Part shown: piece by piece, positions 57,385 to 64,000 of the stretch | Position numbering within the stretch: position 1 is the first letter of the stretch | How the letters are laid out: every line of letters starts with the position of its first letter | Origin: Ottowia flava | Lineage (GTDB): Bacteria; Pseudomonadota; Gammaproteobacteria; Burkholderiales; Burkholderiaceae_C | DNA length: 64,000 nucleotides | Assembly: GCF_008017535.1 (NCBI RefSeq) | Contig: NZ_VRUA01000003.1 | Location: 1 to 64,000, forward strand | Direction: 5' to 3' | Translations under genes and position numbers: made by a program | The notes under the pieces: generated by a model | The model's input: only the letters and a program-made list of their open reading frames with translations | The model's database searches: none | Told to the model about the DNA's origin: nothing

Positions 57385-57621
57385 ATGAAAAACGTCACCA
57401 TCACCGTGGACGACGCCGTGCTCGAATGGGCGCGGGTGGAGGCGGCCAAGCGCGGCAGCAGCGTGTCGCGCATGGTGGGTGAAATGCTGGCCGAAAAAAT
57501 GCGCCAGGAAGATGCCTACGCGCAGGCCATGCGTGGAGCCCTTCGGTTCGAGAGCTGGGGCGAGAGCGCCGGCGCTTACCTCGACCGGGACACCATGTAT
57601 GAGCGCGCTCGTTTTCGTTGA
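57385..57621 (+). CDS. Ribbon-helix-helix antitoxin (VapB-like)
   Basis: A 78-residue protein. KNVTITVDDAVLEWARVEAAKR, then SVSRMVGEMLAEKM, is the classic ribbon-helix-helix N-terminus; the acidic/aromatic C-terminal half would wrap the toxin. The gene overlaps the PIN toxin gene by 23 bp. The ATG follows the operator palindrome closely. Confidence 0.85.
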   Translation: MKNVTITVDDAVLEWARVEAAKRGSSVSRMVGEMLAEKMRQEDAYAQAMRGALRFESWGESAGAYLDRDTMYERARFR

Positions 57622-58072
57622 CACGCCGGTGCTGCTGCGCACCGTGGACGCGCGCGACATCGCCCTGCAGGCGCGCGCGCGCGAATGGGTGCGCTGGTGC
57701 TGGCAGCAGCGCACGGGGCGCATCAGCACGCAGGTGCTCAACGAGCTCTACCAGAACGCCGTGACCTGCTTTGGCCCGCCCGCCCCGCTGCAACAGGCGC
57801 GTGCCCTGGTGCGCCAGCTGCGCCAGTGGCAGCCGCCGCACCTCGACACCTACACCATCGACGGCGCATGGTCGCTGCAGGATCGGTACGCGCTGGGCTA
57901 CTGGGATGCGCTGGCCGTGTCGTCCGCCCAGCAGCAGGGGTGTCGCTACCTGCTGAGCGATGAACTGCCGAATGCGCAGCGCTTCGACACCGTCCAGGTG
58001 CTCAACCCCTTCCTGATCGCGCCGGCCGAATTGCCGACCGATGCCTTGCTGATGACCGACGATGAAAGCTGA
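57599..58072 (+). CDS. PIN-domain ribonuclease toxin (VapC-like)
   Basis: A 157-residue PIN protein. The first acidic residue is D8 in LVFVDTPVLL, where most VapC toxins have D-(T/S)-N, so a Pro replaces the usual Asn. Later acidic residues are in QVLNELYQN, GYWDALAVSSA and YLLSDEL. The fold would cut tRNA or other RNA when freed from the antitoxin. It overlaps the antitoxin gene and also the start of hisC (58062) by 11 bp, so histidine gene expression is physically tied to this operon. Confidence 0.85.
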   Translation: MSALVFVDTPVLLRTVDARDIALQARAREWVRWCWQQRTGRISTQVLNELYQNAVTCFGPPAPLQQARALVRQLRQWQPPHLDTYTIDGAWSLQDRYALGYWDALAVSSAQQQGCRYLLSDELPNAQRFDTVQVLNPFLIAPAELPTDALLMTDDES

Positions 58073-59204
58073 TTCCACCTTCCAGTCCGATGTTTCCCTG
58101 TCTGCGCTGGCGCGCATCCGCCACGACGTGCAGGGCATGCACGCCTACGCCGTGCAGGACGCCACTGGCCTGCTCAAGCTCGATGCGATGGAGAACTCGC
58201 ACCGTTTGCCGCCCCAGTTGCGGGCCGAGCTGGGCCGCCGGCTGGGCGAGGTGGCGATCAACCGCTACCCCGGTCCGAGCGTTGATGCGCTGAAAGCCGC
58301 GCTGCACGCCTACGCGGCGCCGCCCGAGGGCTGGTCGCTGATGCTGGGCAATGGTTCGGACGAGCTGATCAGCCTGCTGGCCATGGCCTGCGACATCCCG
58401 GGCGCATCGATCGTGGCGCCAGTGCCTGGCTTCGTCATGTACGCCATGAGCGCGCAACTGCAAGGCCTGGCCTTCCATGGCGTGCCCTTGAGCGCCGACT
58501 TCGAGCTGAACGAGGCCGCCATGCTGGCCGCCATCGCCCAGCACCGGCCCGCCATCGTCTACCTGGCCTACCCCAACAACCCCACCGCCAACCTGTGGGA
58601 CGCCGGCGCGATTGAACGCATCATCGATGCGCAGGGCGCCCAAGGCGGTCTGGTGGTGATGGACGAGGCTTACCAGCCCTTTGCTGCCGCCAGCTGGATT
58701 GACCGCGCCCGTGCCGAGCCGGCGCGCCACGCGCACGTGCTGATCATGCGCACGCTCAGCAAGTTCGGCCTGGCCGGCGTGCGCCTGGGCTACTTGCTGG
58801 GCGATGCGCGGCTGATCGGCGAGCTGGACAAGGTGCGCCCGCCCTACAACGTCAGTGTGCTGAACGCTGAATGCGCGCTGTTCGCACTCGAGCATGAAAG
58901 CGTCTTTGCCGCGCAGGCCCAGGACATTCGTGCGGCGCGTGCTGCGCTTTTGGAAGCGCTGGCGCAAACGCCCGGGGTGCGCGCCTACCCCAGCGAAGGC
59001 AACATGATTCTCGTGCGCGTGCTGGGCCAGGGTACCCATGATGAAGGCGCCGCCGCGCGCGTGTTCGAAGGCATGAAGACCCGTGGCGTGCTGGTCAAGA
59101 ACGTTTCTAAAATGCACCCATCCCTGGCCAATTGCCTGCGCCTGACGGTCGGCACCGCCGACGAGAACGCGCGCCAGCTGGCCGCCCTTCAAGCCTCGCT
59201 ATGA
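58062..59204 (+). CDS. hisC: Histidinol-phosphate aminotransferase
   Basis: A 380-residue fold-type I PLP enzyme. [43 protein letters not shown] and the PLP-lysine motif [15 protein letters not shown] are typical of HisC. The first ~20 residues vary in the family. The start at 58062 overlaps the PIN toxin gene; no strong ribosome-binding site is visible, consistent with coupling. It overlaps hisB by ATGA. Confidence 0.94.
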   Translation: MKADSTFQSDVSLSALARIRHDVQGMHAYAVQDATGLLKLDAMENSHRLPPQLRAELGRRLGEVAINRYPGPSVDALKAALHAYAAPPEGWSLMLGNGSDELISLLAMACDIPGASIVAPVPGFVMYAMSAQLQGLAFHGVPLSADFELNEAAMLAAIAQHRPAIVYLAYPNNPTANLWDAGAIERIIDAQGAQGGLVVMDEAYQPFAAASWIDRARAEPARHAHVLIMRTLSKFGLAGVRLGYLLGDARLIGELDKVRPPYNVSVLNAECALFALEHESVFAAQAQDIRAARAALLEALAQTPGVRAYPSEGNMILVRVLGQGTHDEGAAARVFEGMKTRGVLVKNVSKMHPSLANCLRLTVGTADENARQLAALQASL

Positions 59205-59824
59205 ACGCCCCCATTTCCCTCGCCGCCGCGCACGAACCGCGCACCGCCGAAGTCGCGCGCGACACCGCCGAAACCAAGATCAAGGTCCGCCTGAACCTGG
59301 ACGGCAGCGGCCAGTCCCAGCTGGCCAGCGGCATCGGCTTTTTTGACCACATGCTGGAGCAGATCGCGCGGCACGGCCTGATCGATCTGGACGTGCAATG
59401 CGACGGCGACCTGCACATCGACGGCCACCACACGGTGGAAGACGTGGGCATCACCATCGGCCAGGCGGTGCGCCAGGCGGTGGGCGACAAGCGCGGCATC
59501 ACGCGCTACGGCCACAGCTACGTGCCGCTCGACGAGGCGCTGTCGCGCGTGGTGATCGACTTTTCCGGCCGTCCCGGCCTGGTGCTTCAAGCTCAGTTCA
59601 CCAGCGGCATGATCGGCGGCTTTGACACGCAGCTGGTGCACGAATTCTTCCAGGGCTTTGCCAACCACGCGCTGGTGTCGATGCACATCGACAACCTCAA
59701 GGGCGTGAACGCGCACCACCAGGTCGAAACCATCTTCAAGGCCTTCGGCCGCGCGCTGCGCATGGCGCTGGAGCGCGACGCGCGCGCCGCCGGGCAGATC
59801 CCGTCGACCAAGGGCTCGCTCTGA
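59201..59824 (+). CDS. hisB: Imidazoleglycerol-phosphate dehydratase
   Basis: A 207-residue monofunctional HisB (no phosphatase domain). [46 protein letters not shown] and [18 protein letters not shown] supply the manganese-binding histidines. ATGA overlap with hisC. Confidence 0.96.
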   Translation: MNAPISLAAAHEPRTAEVARDTAETKIKVRLNLDGSGQSQLASGIGFFDHMLEQIARHGLIDLDVQCDGDLHIDGHHTVEDVGITIGQAVRQAVGDKRGITRYGHSYVPLDEALSRVVIDFSGRPGLVLQAQFTSGMIGGFDTQLVHEFFQGFANHALVSMHIDNLKGVNAHHQVETIFKAFGRALRMALERDARAAGQIPSTKGSL

Positions 59825-59835
59825 TCCTTCGCGTC

Positions 59836-59903
59836 GGTTTTTAGATCAAATCGGGCTCTGGCCCTAGTCCCACCTGCGCAGGCAGCTATGCAATCAGGAG
59901 TAA
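59836..59903 (+). repeat. Dispersed repeat, copy 18, overlapping the hisH start
   Basis: Forward copy (CTGGCCCTAGTCCCACCTGC, then GCAGGCAGCTATGCAATCAG). The ATG of the longest hisH frame is part of this repeat. Confidence 0.8.
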
Positions 59904-60559
59904 ATCAAACCGTGGCCGTGGTGGACTACGGCATGGGCAACCTGCGCTCGGTGGCGCAGGCGGTGATCCATGCCACGACCGACACGCACGTCAACGCCGT
60001 CATCACGGCCGACCCGCAGGTGGTGCGAAACGCCCACCGCGTGGTGCTGCCGGGGCAAGGCGCCATGGCCGACTGCATGCGCGAATTGCGCGAATCGGGC
60101 CTGCTCGAATCGGTGCTGGAAGCCGCCGTGACCAAGCCGCTCTTCGGTGTGTGCGTGGGCATGCAGATGCTGCTCGACCACAGCGCCGAAGGCCGCACTG
60201 CCGCCGGCACGCCGGGCCTCGGCCTGATCGCGGGCGAAGTGGTCAAGTTCGATCTGGCTGGGCAAACCGCGCCGGACGGCAGCCGCTACAAGGTGCCGCA
60301 GATGGGCTGGAACCGCGTGCACCAAGCGCGCCCGCACCCGGTGTGGGGCAGCATTGCCGACGGCGAATGGTTCTACTTCGTGCACAGCTTCTACGCCCGC
60401 CCGGCGGATGCGGCGCACAGCGTCGGGGAAACCGATTACGGCGCACGCTTCACGTCGGCCGTCGCACGCGATAATATTTTTGCGACCCAGTTCCATCCCG
60501 AGAAAAGCGCTGACCAAGGCCTCGCCATGTACCGCAATTTCCTGTACTGGAACCCCTGA
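59888..60559 (+). CDS. hisH: Imidazole glycerol phosphate synthase, glutaminase subunit
   Basis: A 223-residue class I glutamine amidotransferase supplying ammonia to His[15 protein letters not shown] opens the fold; the nucleophile is the Cys in GVCVGMQ, and FHPEKS carries the catalytic His and Glu. Two starts are possible: the ATG at 59888, inside the dispersed repeat and without a ribosome-binding site, or the GTG at 59912, with AGGAG 11 nt upstream. The GTG may be the real one. Confidence 0.94.
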   Translation: MQSGVNQTVAVVDYGMGNLRSVAQAVIHATTDTHVNAVITADPQVVRNAHRVVLPGQGAMADCMRELRESGLLESVLEAAVTKPLFGVCVGMQMLLDHSAEGRTAAGTPGLGLIAGEVVKFDLAGQTAPDGSRYKVPQMGWNRVHQARPHPVWGSIADGEWFYFVHSFYARPADAAHSVGETDYGARFTSAVARDNIFATQFHPEKSADQGLAMYRNFLYWNP

Positions 60560-60643
60560 GGTCCGGCTTTTCGCTTTCTTTTCAGTAGCGCTCTGCGCAG
60601 ATCCACGGCCGATTTCAGGCTGATTTCTTTTCTAAACGTCATC

Positions 60644-61384
60644 ATGCTGCTCATCCCCGCCATCGACCTCAAGGACGGCCACTGCGTGCGCCTGAAACAG
60701 GGTGACATGGACCAGGCCACCACCTTCAGCGAAGACCCTGCCGCTATGGCCGGGCGCTGGCTCGATGCCGGCGCGCGCCGCCTGCACCTGGTGGACCTGA
60801 ACGGCGCCTTTGCCGGCAAGCCGCAAAACTTGACGGCGATCAAGTCCATCCTGAAGGCCGTGGGCGACGATATCCCGGTGCAACTGGGCGGCGGCATCCG
60901 TGACCTTGACACGATCGAAAAGTACATCGACGCCGGCCTGGCCTACGTCATCATCGGCACCGCCGCGGTCAAGAACCCTGGCTTCCTGAAGGACGCGTGC
61001 AGCGCCTTCGGCGGCCACATCATCGTGGGACTGGACGCCAAGGACGGCAAGGTCGCCACCGATGGCTGGAGCAAGCTCACGGGCCACGAAGTGGTGGACC
61101 TGGCCAAGAAGTTCCAGGACTGGGGCGTCGAAAGCATCATCTACACCGACATTGGCCGCGACGGCATGCTGAGCGGCATCAACATCGACGCCACGGTCAA
61201 GCTGGCGCAGTCGCTCACCATTCCTGTGATCGCGTCGGGCGGCCTGTCGAACATGACCGACATCGAGCAGCTCTGCGCCGTCGAATCGGAAGGCGTGGAA
61301 GGCGTGATCTGCGGGCGCGCCATCTACTCGGGCGACCTCGACTTCACCGCGGCGCAGGCGCGCGCGGACGACCTGGCGGCGTGA
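60644..61384 (+). CDS. hisA: Phosphoribosylformimino-5-aminoimidazole carboxamide ribotide isomerase
   Basis: A 246-residue TIM barrel. [20 protein letters not shown] has the catalytic Asp; the two phosphate loops are LGGGIRD and [16 protein letters not shown] carries the second Asp. Length is typical. It lies 84 bp after hisH. Confidence 0.96.
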   Translation: MLLIPAIDLKDGHCVRLKQGDMDQATTFSEDPAAMAGRWLDAGARRLHLVDLNGAFAGKPQNLTAIKSILKAVGDDIPVQLGGGIRDLDTIEKYIDAGLAYVIIGTAAVKNPGFLKDACSAFGGHIIVGLDAKDGKVATDGWSKLTGHEVVDLAKKFQDWGVESIIYTDIGRDGMLSGINIDATVKLAQSLTIPVIASGGLSNMTDIEQLCAVESEGVEGVICGRAIYSGDLDFTAAQARADDLAA

Positions 61385-61439
61385 CGCGCAGCGGGCGCCG
61401 CATGGCACGGCGCCTGCCGTGGGCGACGGGCTGAGCCGC

Positions 61440-62624
61440 ATGTTGTCTGCCCTGGCGGTGGCCAACTACCGGTCCTTGCGCCGCCTCACGGTGCCGCTCG
61501 GGGCGCTCACGGTCGTCACCGGGCCCAACGGCAGCGGCAAATCCAGCCTGTACCGCGCGCTGCGCCTGCTGGCCGACGTGGCGCAGGGCGGCGTGGTGCG
61601 TTCGCTGGCGCGCGAAGGCGGGCTGCCCTCCACGCTGTGGGCGGGGCCCGAGCAGATCAGCGCGGCCATGCGGCGCGCAGAGGTGCCCGTCCAGGGCACG
61701 GTACGGCGAGAGCGCATACGTCTCAAACTGGGTTTTGCCAGCGCCGACCCCCAAGGCTTTGGCTATGCCATCGAGATCGGGCTGCCCACAGCGTCCTCGT
61801 CCGCCTTCGCGCTCGATCCGGAGATCAAGGCCGAAGCGGTCTTTCACGGCCCCGTGGCCCGTGTCGGCGCCCAACTCGTGCGGCGCACGGGGGCGGTGGT
61901 GCAAGTGCGCGCAAACGGCCGCAGTTGGGACGCGCTGGAGCGTGCCGTGCCGGCCTGGGCGAGCATGGTCACGGAACTGAGCGATCCGCAACGCACGCCG
62001 GAGTTGCTGGAAGTGCGCGAGCAGGTGCGCGCGTGGCGCTTCTACGACCATTTCCGCACCGATGCCGACAGCCCGGTGCGCCAGCCGCAATTGGGCACGC
62101 GCACGCCCGTGCTGGCGGCCGACGGCAGCGATCTGGCGGCCGCCGTTCAGACCATTCTGGAGATCGGCGATGCGGCCGCACTGCAGGCGGCGGTGGAAGA
62201 CGCCTTTCCCGGCGCGCGACTCGCGGTGCAGGGCGACGCCGGGGCACGTCTGGCGCTGCACATGCACCAGCCGGGCCTGTTGCGGGCGCTGTCGGTGGCC
62301 GAGCTGTCCGACGGCACCTTGCGCTACCTGCTCTGGATCGCGGCACTGCTGTCGCCGCGCCCGCCGCCGTTGCTGGTGCTGAACGAGCCCGAAGCCAGCC
62401 TCCACCCCGACCTGCTGCCCGCCTTGGGGCGCTTGATCGCAGGCGTGGCCGAACGCGCGCAGGTGATCGTCGTCACGCATTCGACCCGGCTGGTGGCCGC
62501 CCTCGAAGCGGCGGCCGAGCCGGGTGCGCTGGTGCGCATCGAACTGGAAAAAAACCTGGGCGAGACCCTGGTGCGCGGCCTCGCCATGGACGAAATACCG
62601 CCCTGGTCGTGGCCGGGCGACTGA
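61440..62624 (+). CDS. AAA-family ATPase (RecF/SMC-like, AAA_21 type)
   Basis: A 394-residue ABC-ATPase-fold protein. Walker A is TGPNGSGKSS (27-36), the signature-like region is SVAELSDGTLRYLLW, Walker B is LLVLNEPEASLHP, and the switch His is in VVTHSTRL. No nuclease (TOPRIM) domain is present. Such stand-alone ATPases are often defence- or DNA-associated, but no partner is adjacent. It sits between hisA and hisF in the same orientation, an unusual insertion in the his operon. ATG at 61440; a GTG at 61419 would add seven residues. Confidence 0.82.
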   Translation: MLSALAVANYRSLRRLTVPLGALTVVTGPNGSGKSSLYRALRLLADVAQGGVVRSLAREGGLPSTLWAGPEQISAAMRRAEVPVQGTVRRERIRLKLGFASADPQGFGYAIEIGLPTASSSAFALDPEIKAEAVFHGPVARVGAQLVRRTGAVVQVRANGRSWDALERAVPAWASMVTELSDPQRTPELLEVREQVRAWRFYDHFRTDADSPVRQPQLGTRTPVLAADGSDLAAAVQTILEIGDAAALQAAVEDAFPGARLAVQGDAGARLALHMHQPGLLRALSVAELSDGTLRYLLWIAALLSPRPPPLLVLNEPEASLHPDLLPALGRLIAGVAERAQVIVVTHSTRLVAALEAAAEPGALVRIELEKNLGETLVRGLAMDEIPPWSWPGD

Positions 62625-62681
62625 AGCGGCGAGAATCGCGGGCGCCGCGCCGCACACCCTGATGAATCGGAGAACCCTGCC

Positions 62682-63461
62682 ATGCTGGCCAAACGCATCA
62701 TTCCCTGCCTCGACGTGACCGGTGGCCGCGTCGTCAAAGGCGTCAACTTCGTCGAACTGCGCGACGCCGGCGACCCGGTGGAGATCGCCGCGCGCTACAA
62801 CGAGCAGGGCGCGGACGAACTCACTTTCCTGGACATCACCGCGACCAGCGACGGGCGCGACGTGATCCTGCACATCATCGAAGCGGTGGCCTCGCAGGTG
62901 TTCATCCCGCTCACCGTGGGGGGCGGCGTGCGCACGGTGGACGACGTGCGCCGGCTGCTGAACGCGGGGGCGGACAAGACCAGCTTCAACTCGGCCGCCA
63001 TCGCCAACCCCCAGGTGATCCGCGACGCGTCGGGCAAGTACGGCTCGCAGTGCATCGTGGTGGCCATCGACGCCAAGCGGCGCGTGGGCGACGAAGTGGC
63101 GGCGCGCGGCGAGGGCTGGGACGTCTACAGCCACGGCGGGCGCAAGAACACCGGGCTGGACGCCGTCGCCTGGGCGCGCCAGATGGCCGAGCATGGCGCG
63201 GGCGAGATCCTGCTGACCAGCATGGACAAGGACGGTACCAAGAGCGGGTTCGACCTGGCGCTCACGCGCGCCGTGGCCGATGCCGTGCCGGTGCCGGTGA
63301 TCGCCTCGGGTGGCGTCGGCAATCTGGACCATCTGGCGGATGGCGTGCAGCAGGGCGGCGCCGATGCGGTGCTGGCTGCCAGCATCTTCCACTACGGAGA
63401 ATTCACCGTGGCGCAGGCCAAGGCGCACATGGCAGCGCGAGGCATCACGGTGCGACAGTGA
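62682..63461 (+). CDS. hisF: Imidazole glycerol phosphate synthase, cyclase subunit
   Basis: A 259-residue TIM barrel partner of His[23 protein letters not shown] with the catalytic Asp, [25 protein letters not shown] with the second Asp, and [10 protein letters not shown] are all present. hisI/hisE, which often follow, are absent here. Confidence 0.96.
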   Translation: MLAKRIIPCLDVTGGRVVKGVNFVELRDAGDPVEIAARYNEQGADELTFLDITATSDGRDVILHIIEAVASQVFIPLTVGGGVRTVDDVRRLLNAGADKTSFNSAAIANPQVIRDASGKYGSQCIVVAIDAKRRVGDEVAARGEGWDVYSHGGRKNTGLDAVAWARQMAEHGAGEILLTSMDKDGTKSGFDLALTRAVADAVPVPVIASGGVGNLDHLADGVQQGGADAVLAASIFHYGEFTVAQAKAHMAARGITVRQ

Positions 63462-63865
63462 TCTGGCACGAGCTGGGCCGCCCCTCGGACTTGACTCGCG
63501 CTCCTTAGGGTTGACGCGGTTGTGCGCTCGATTGGGGCTGACCGCTGGCGTGGCCGGGGGTGTATCTGGCGGGGAAAGTTCGCCGATTCAGAATGTTGTC
63601 TGCTGACGGACAGTTTGACGTCAACTCACCCCGTAAAATAAACAGGTTTGGCGTGACCAGTGGCGCGCCGTCCGCGCCGTGGTCTGCAGGGCGCTGGTGG
63701 CCGATCGGTGCGCGCGCCATGCTTGTCGATGAGGTGTTGGGTGGCGGACAGGGCGCGGGCGCGCCGCCGCCCGGACGGTAAGGCGGATTGCGCCGGCGCT
63801 CGGGCCCCACATCGCGCGCGCATCTGCCATGGCCCCCGGGCCAACCACGAAAGAGGAACAATATC
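63462..63865. other. Intergenic region upstream of gdhA
   Basis: A 404-bp gap with no recognisable gene. It contains a 10-bp palindrome TTGACGTCAA (63615-63624) whose first six bases could be a -35 box, with ATAAAC (63638-63643) as a weak -10 at 17-bp spacing. This may be the gdhA promoter and an operator, with a leader of about 215 nt. Confidence 0.4.
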
Positions 63866-64000
63866 TTGTCTGCTGCTGCCCCTAGTCTCGAAGATTTCCT
63901 GGCCGGCGTTGCCAAACGCGACCCGCAACAGCCCGAGTTCCTGCAGGCCGTGCGCGAGGTGATGGTCAGCCTGTGGCCGTTCCTGGAGAAGCACCCGCAC
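63866..64000 (+). CDS. gdhA: NADP-specific glutamate dehydrogenase, N-terminal fragment
   Basis: Only 45 codons are visible before the right edge: SLEDFLAGVAKRDPQQPEF, then QAVREVMVSLWPFLEKHP, which matches the E. coli GdhA N-terminus nearly residue for residue. The enzyme aminates 2-oxoglutarate with ammonium. A TTG start with GAGGAAC upstream at normal spacing is the best start. Together with gltBD, the window carries both routes of ammonium assimilation. Confidence 0.88.
   Translation, partial: MSAAAPSLEDFLAGVAKRDPQQPEFLQAVREVMVSLWPFLEKHPH

Noticed and set aside
60563-60637. Possible repeat copy between hisH and hisA
   Set aside because: AGTAGCGCTCTGCGCAG is present, but the remaining modules are missing or scrambled.
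61344-63428. Long open frame antisense to the ATPase and hisF genes
   Set aside because: Overlaps two well-supported genes and has shadow-type composition.

Overview
This GC-rich, densely coded window looks like the chromosome of a betaproteobacterium in the Comamonadaceae (Acidovorax/Ottowia-like). That placement is inferred from the mla-ibaG-murA-his gene order, a betaproteobacterial-type RNase P RNA, short-form HisG, IPTL-CTERM proteins, and a ~55-bp dispersed repeat (core CCCTACAACC..GCGCA..AGCTAT) seen about 17 times. No database search was possible, so family names rest on recognition of motifs and sequence.

Layout. 1-7.2 kb: a possible transposase tail, a LysR regulator divergent from a pirin gene, a Kef-type antiporter, a frameshifted acetyltransferase, a second pirin, an FMN reductase and a DUF3025 protein; together these resemble an electrophile/redox stress cluster. 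7.2-15.3 kb: argE, htpX, a hot-dog dehydratase, a COG2509 flavoprotein, a hypothetical gene, a cysteine synthase, a small membrane protein and rnpB. 15.7-27 kb: two large IPTL-CTERM surface proteins flank a DUF898/M48 protease pair, a calpain-like cysteine protease with a small downstream partner, and a Nudix/metallo-beta-lactamase fusion. 27.6-30.7 kb: an O-acyltransferase, an AhpD-like protein and a REP-type tyrosine transposase. 30.9-37.1 kb: gltBD.

37.3-47.5 kb is one long plus-strand housekeeping block: mlaFEDACB (phospholipid transport), an ABC-2 pair, ibaG, murA, hisG and hisD. The histidine genes resume at 58.1 kb (hisC-hisB-hisH-hisA-[ATPase]-hisF). Between hisD and hisC lies ~10.5 kb of accessory DNA: an esterase-like gene, a carbamoyltransferase/SxtJ/DUF5989/SGNH operon, small membrane and periplasmic proteins, a FAD oxidoreductase, a polymorphic toxin with a SUKH immunity gene, and a type II toxin-antitoxin pair whose toxin gene overlaps hisC. 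The right edge cuts the start of gdhA.

The most novel observation is that the calpain-like protease gene (21803) and the HNH-type toxin gene (56833), 35 kb apart and on opposite strands, share a ~50-bp upstream element at almost the same distance from their start codons. Each is followed by a small immunity-like gene. This suggests two co-regulated effector/immunity modules. A second is that the dispersed repeat has entered three coding sequences in frame and surrounds the hisH start codon.
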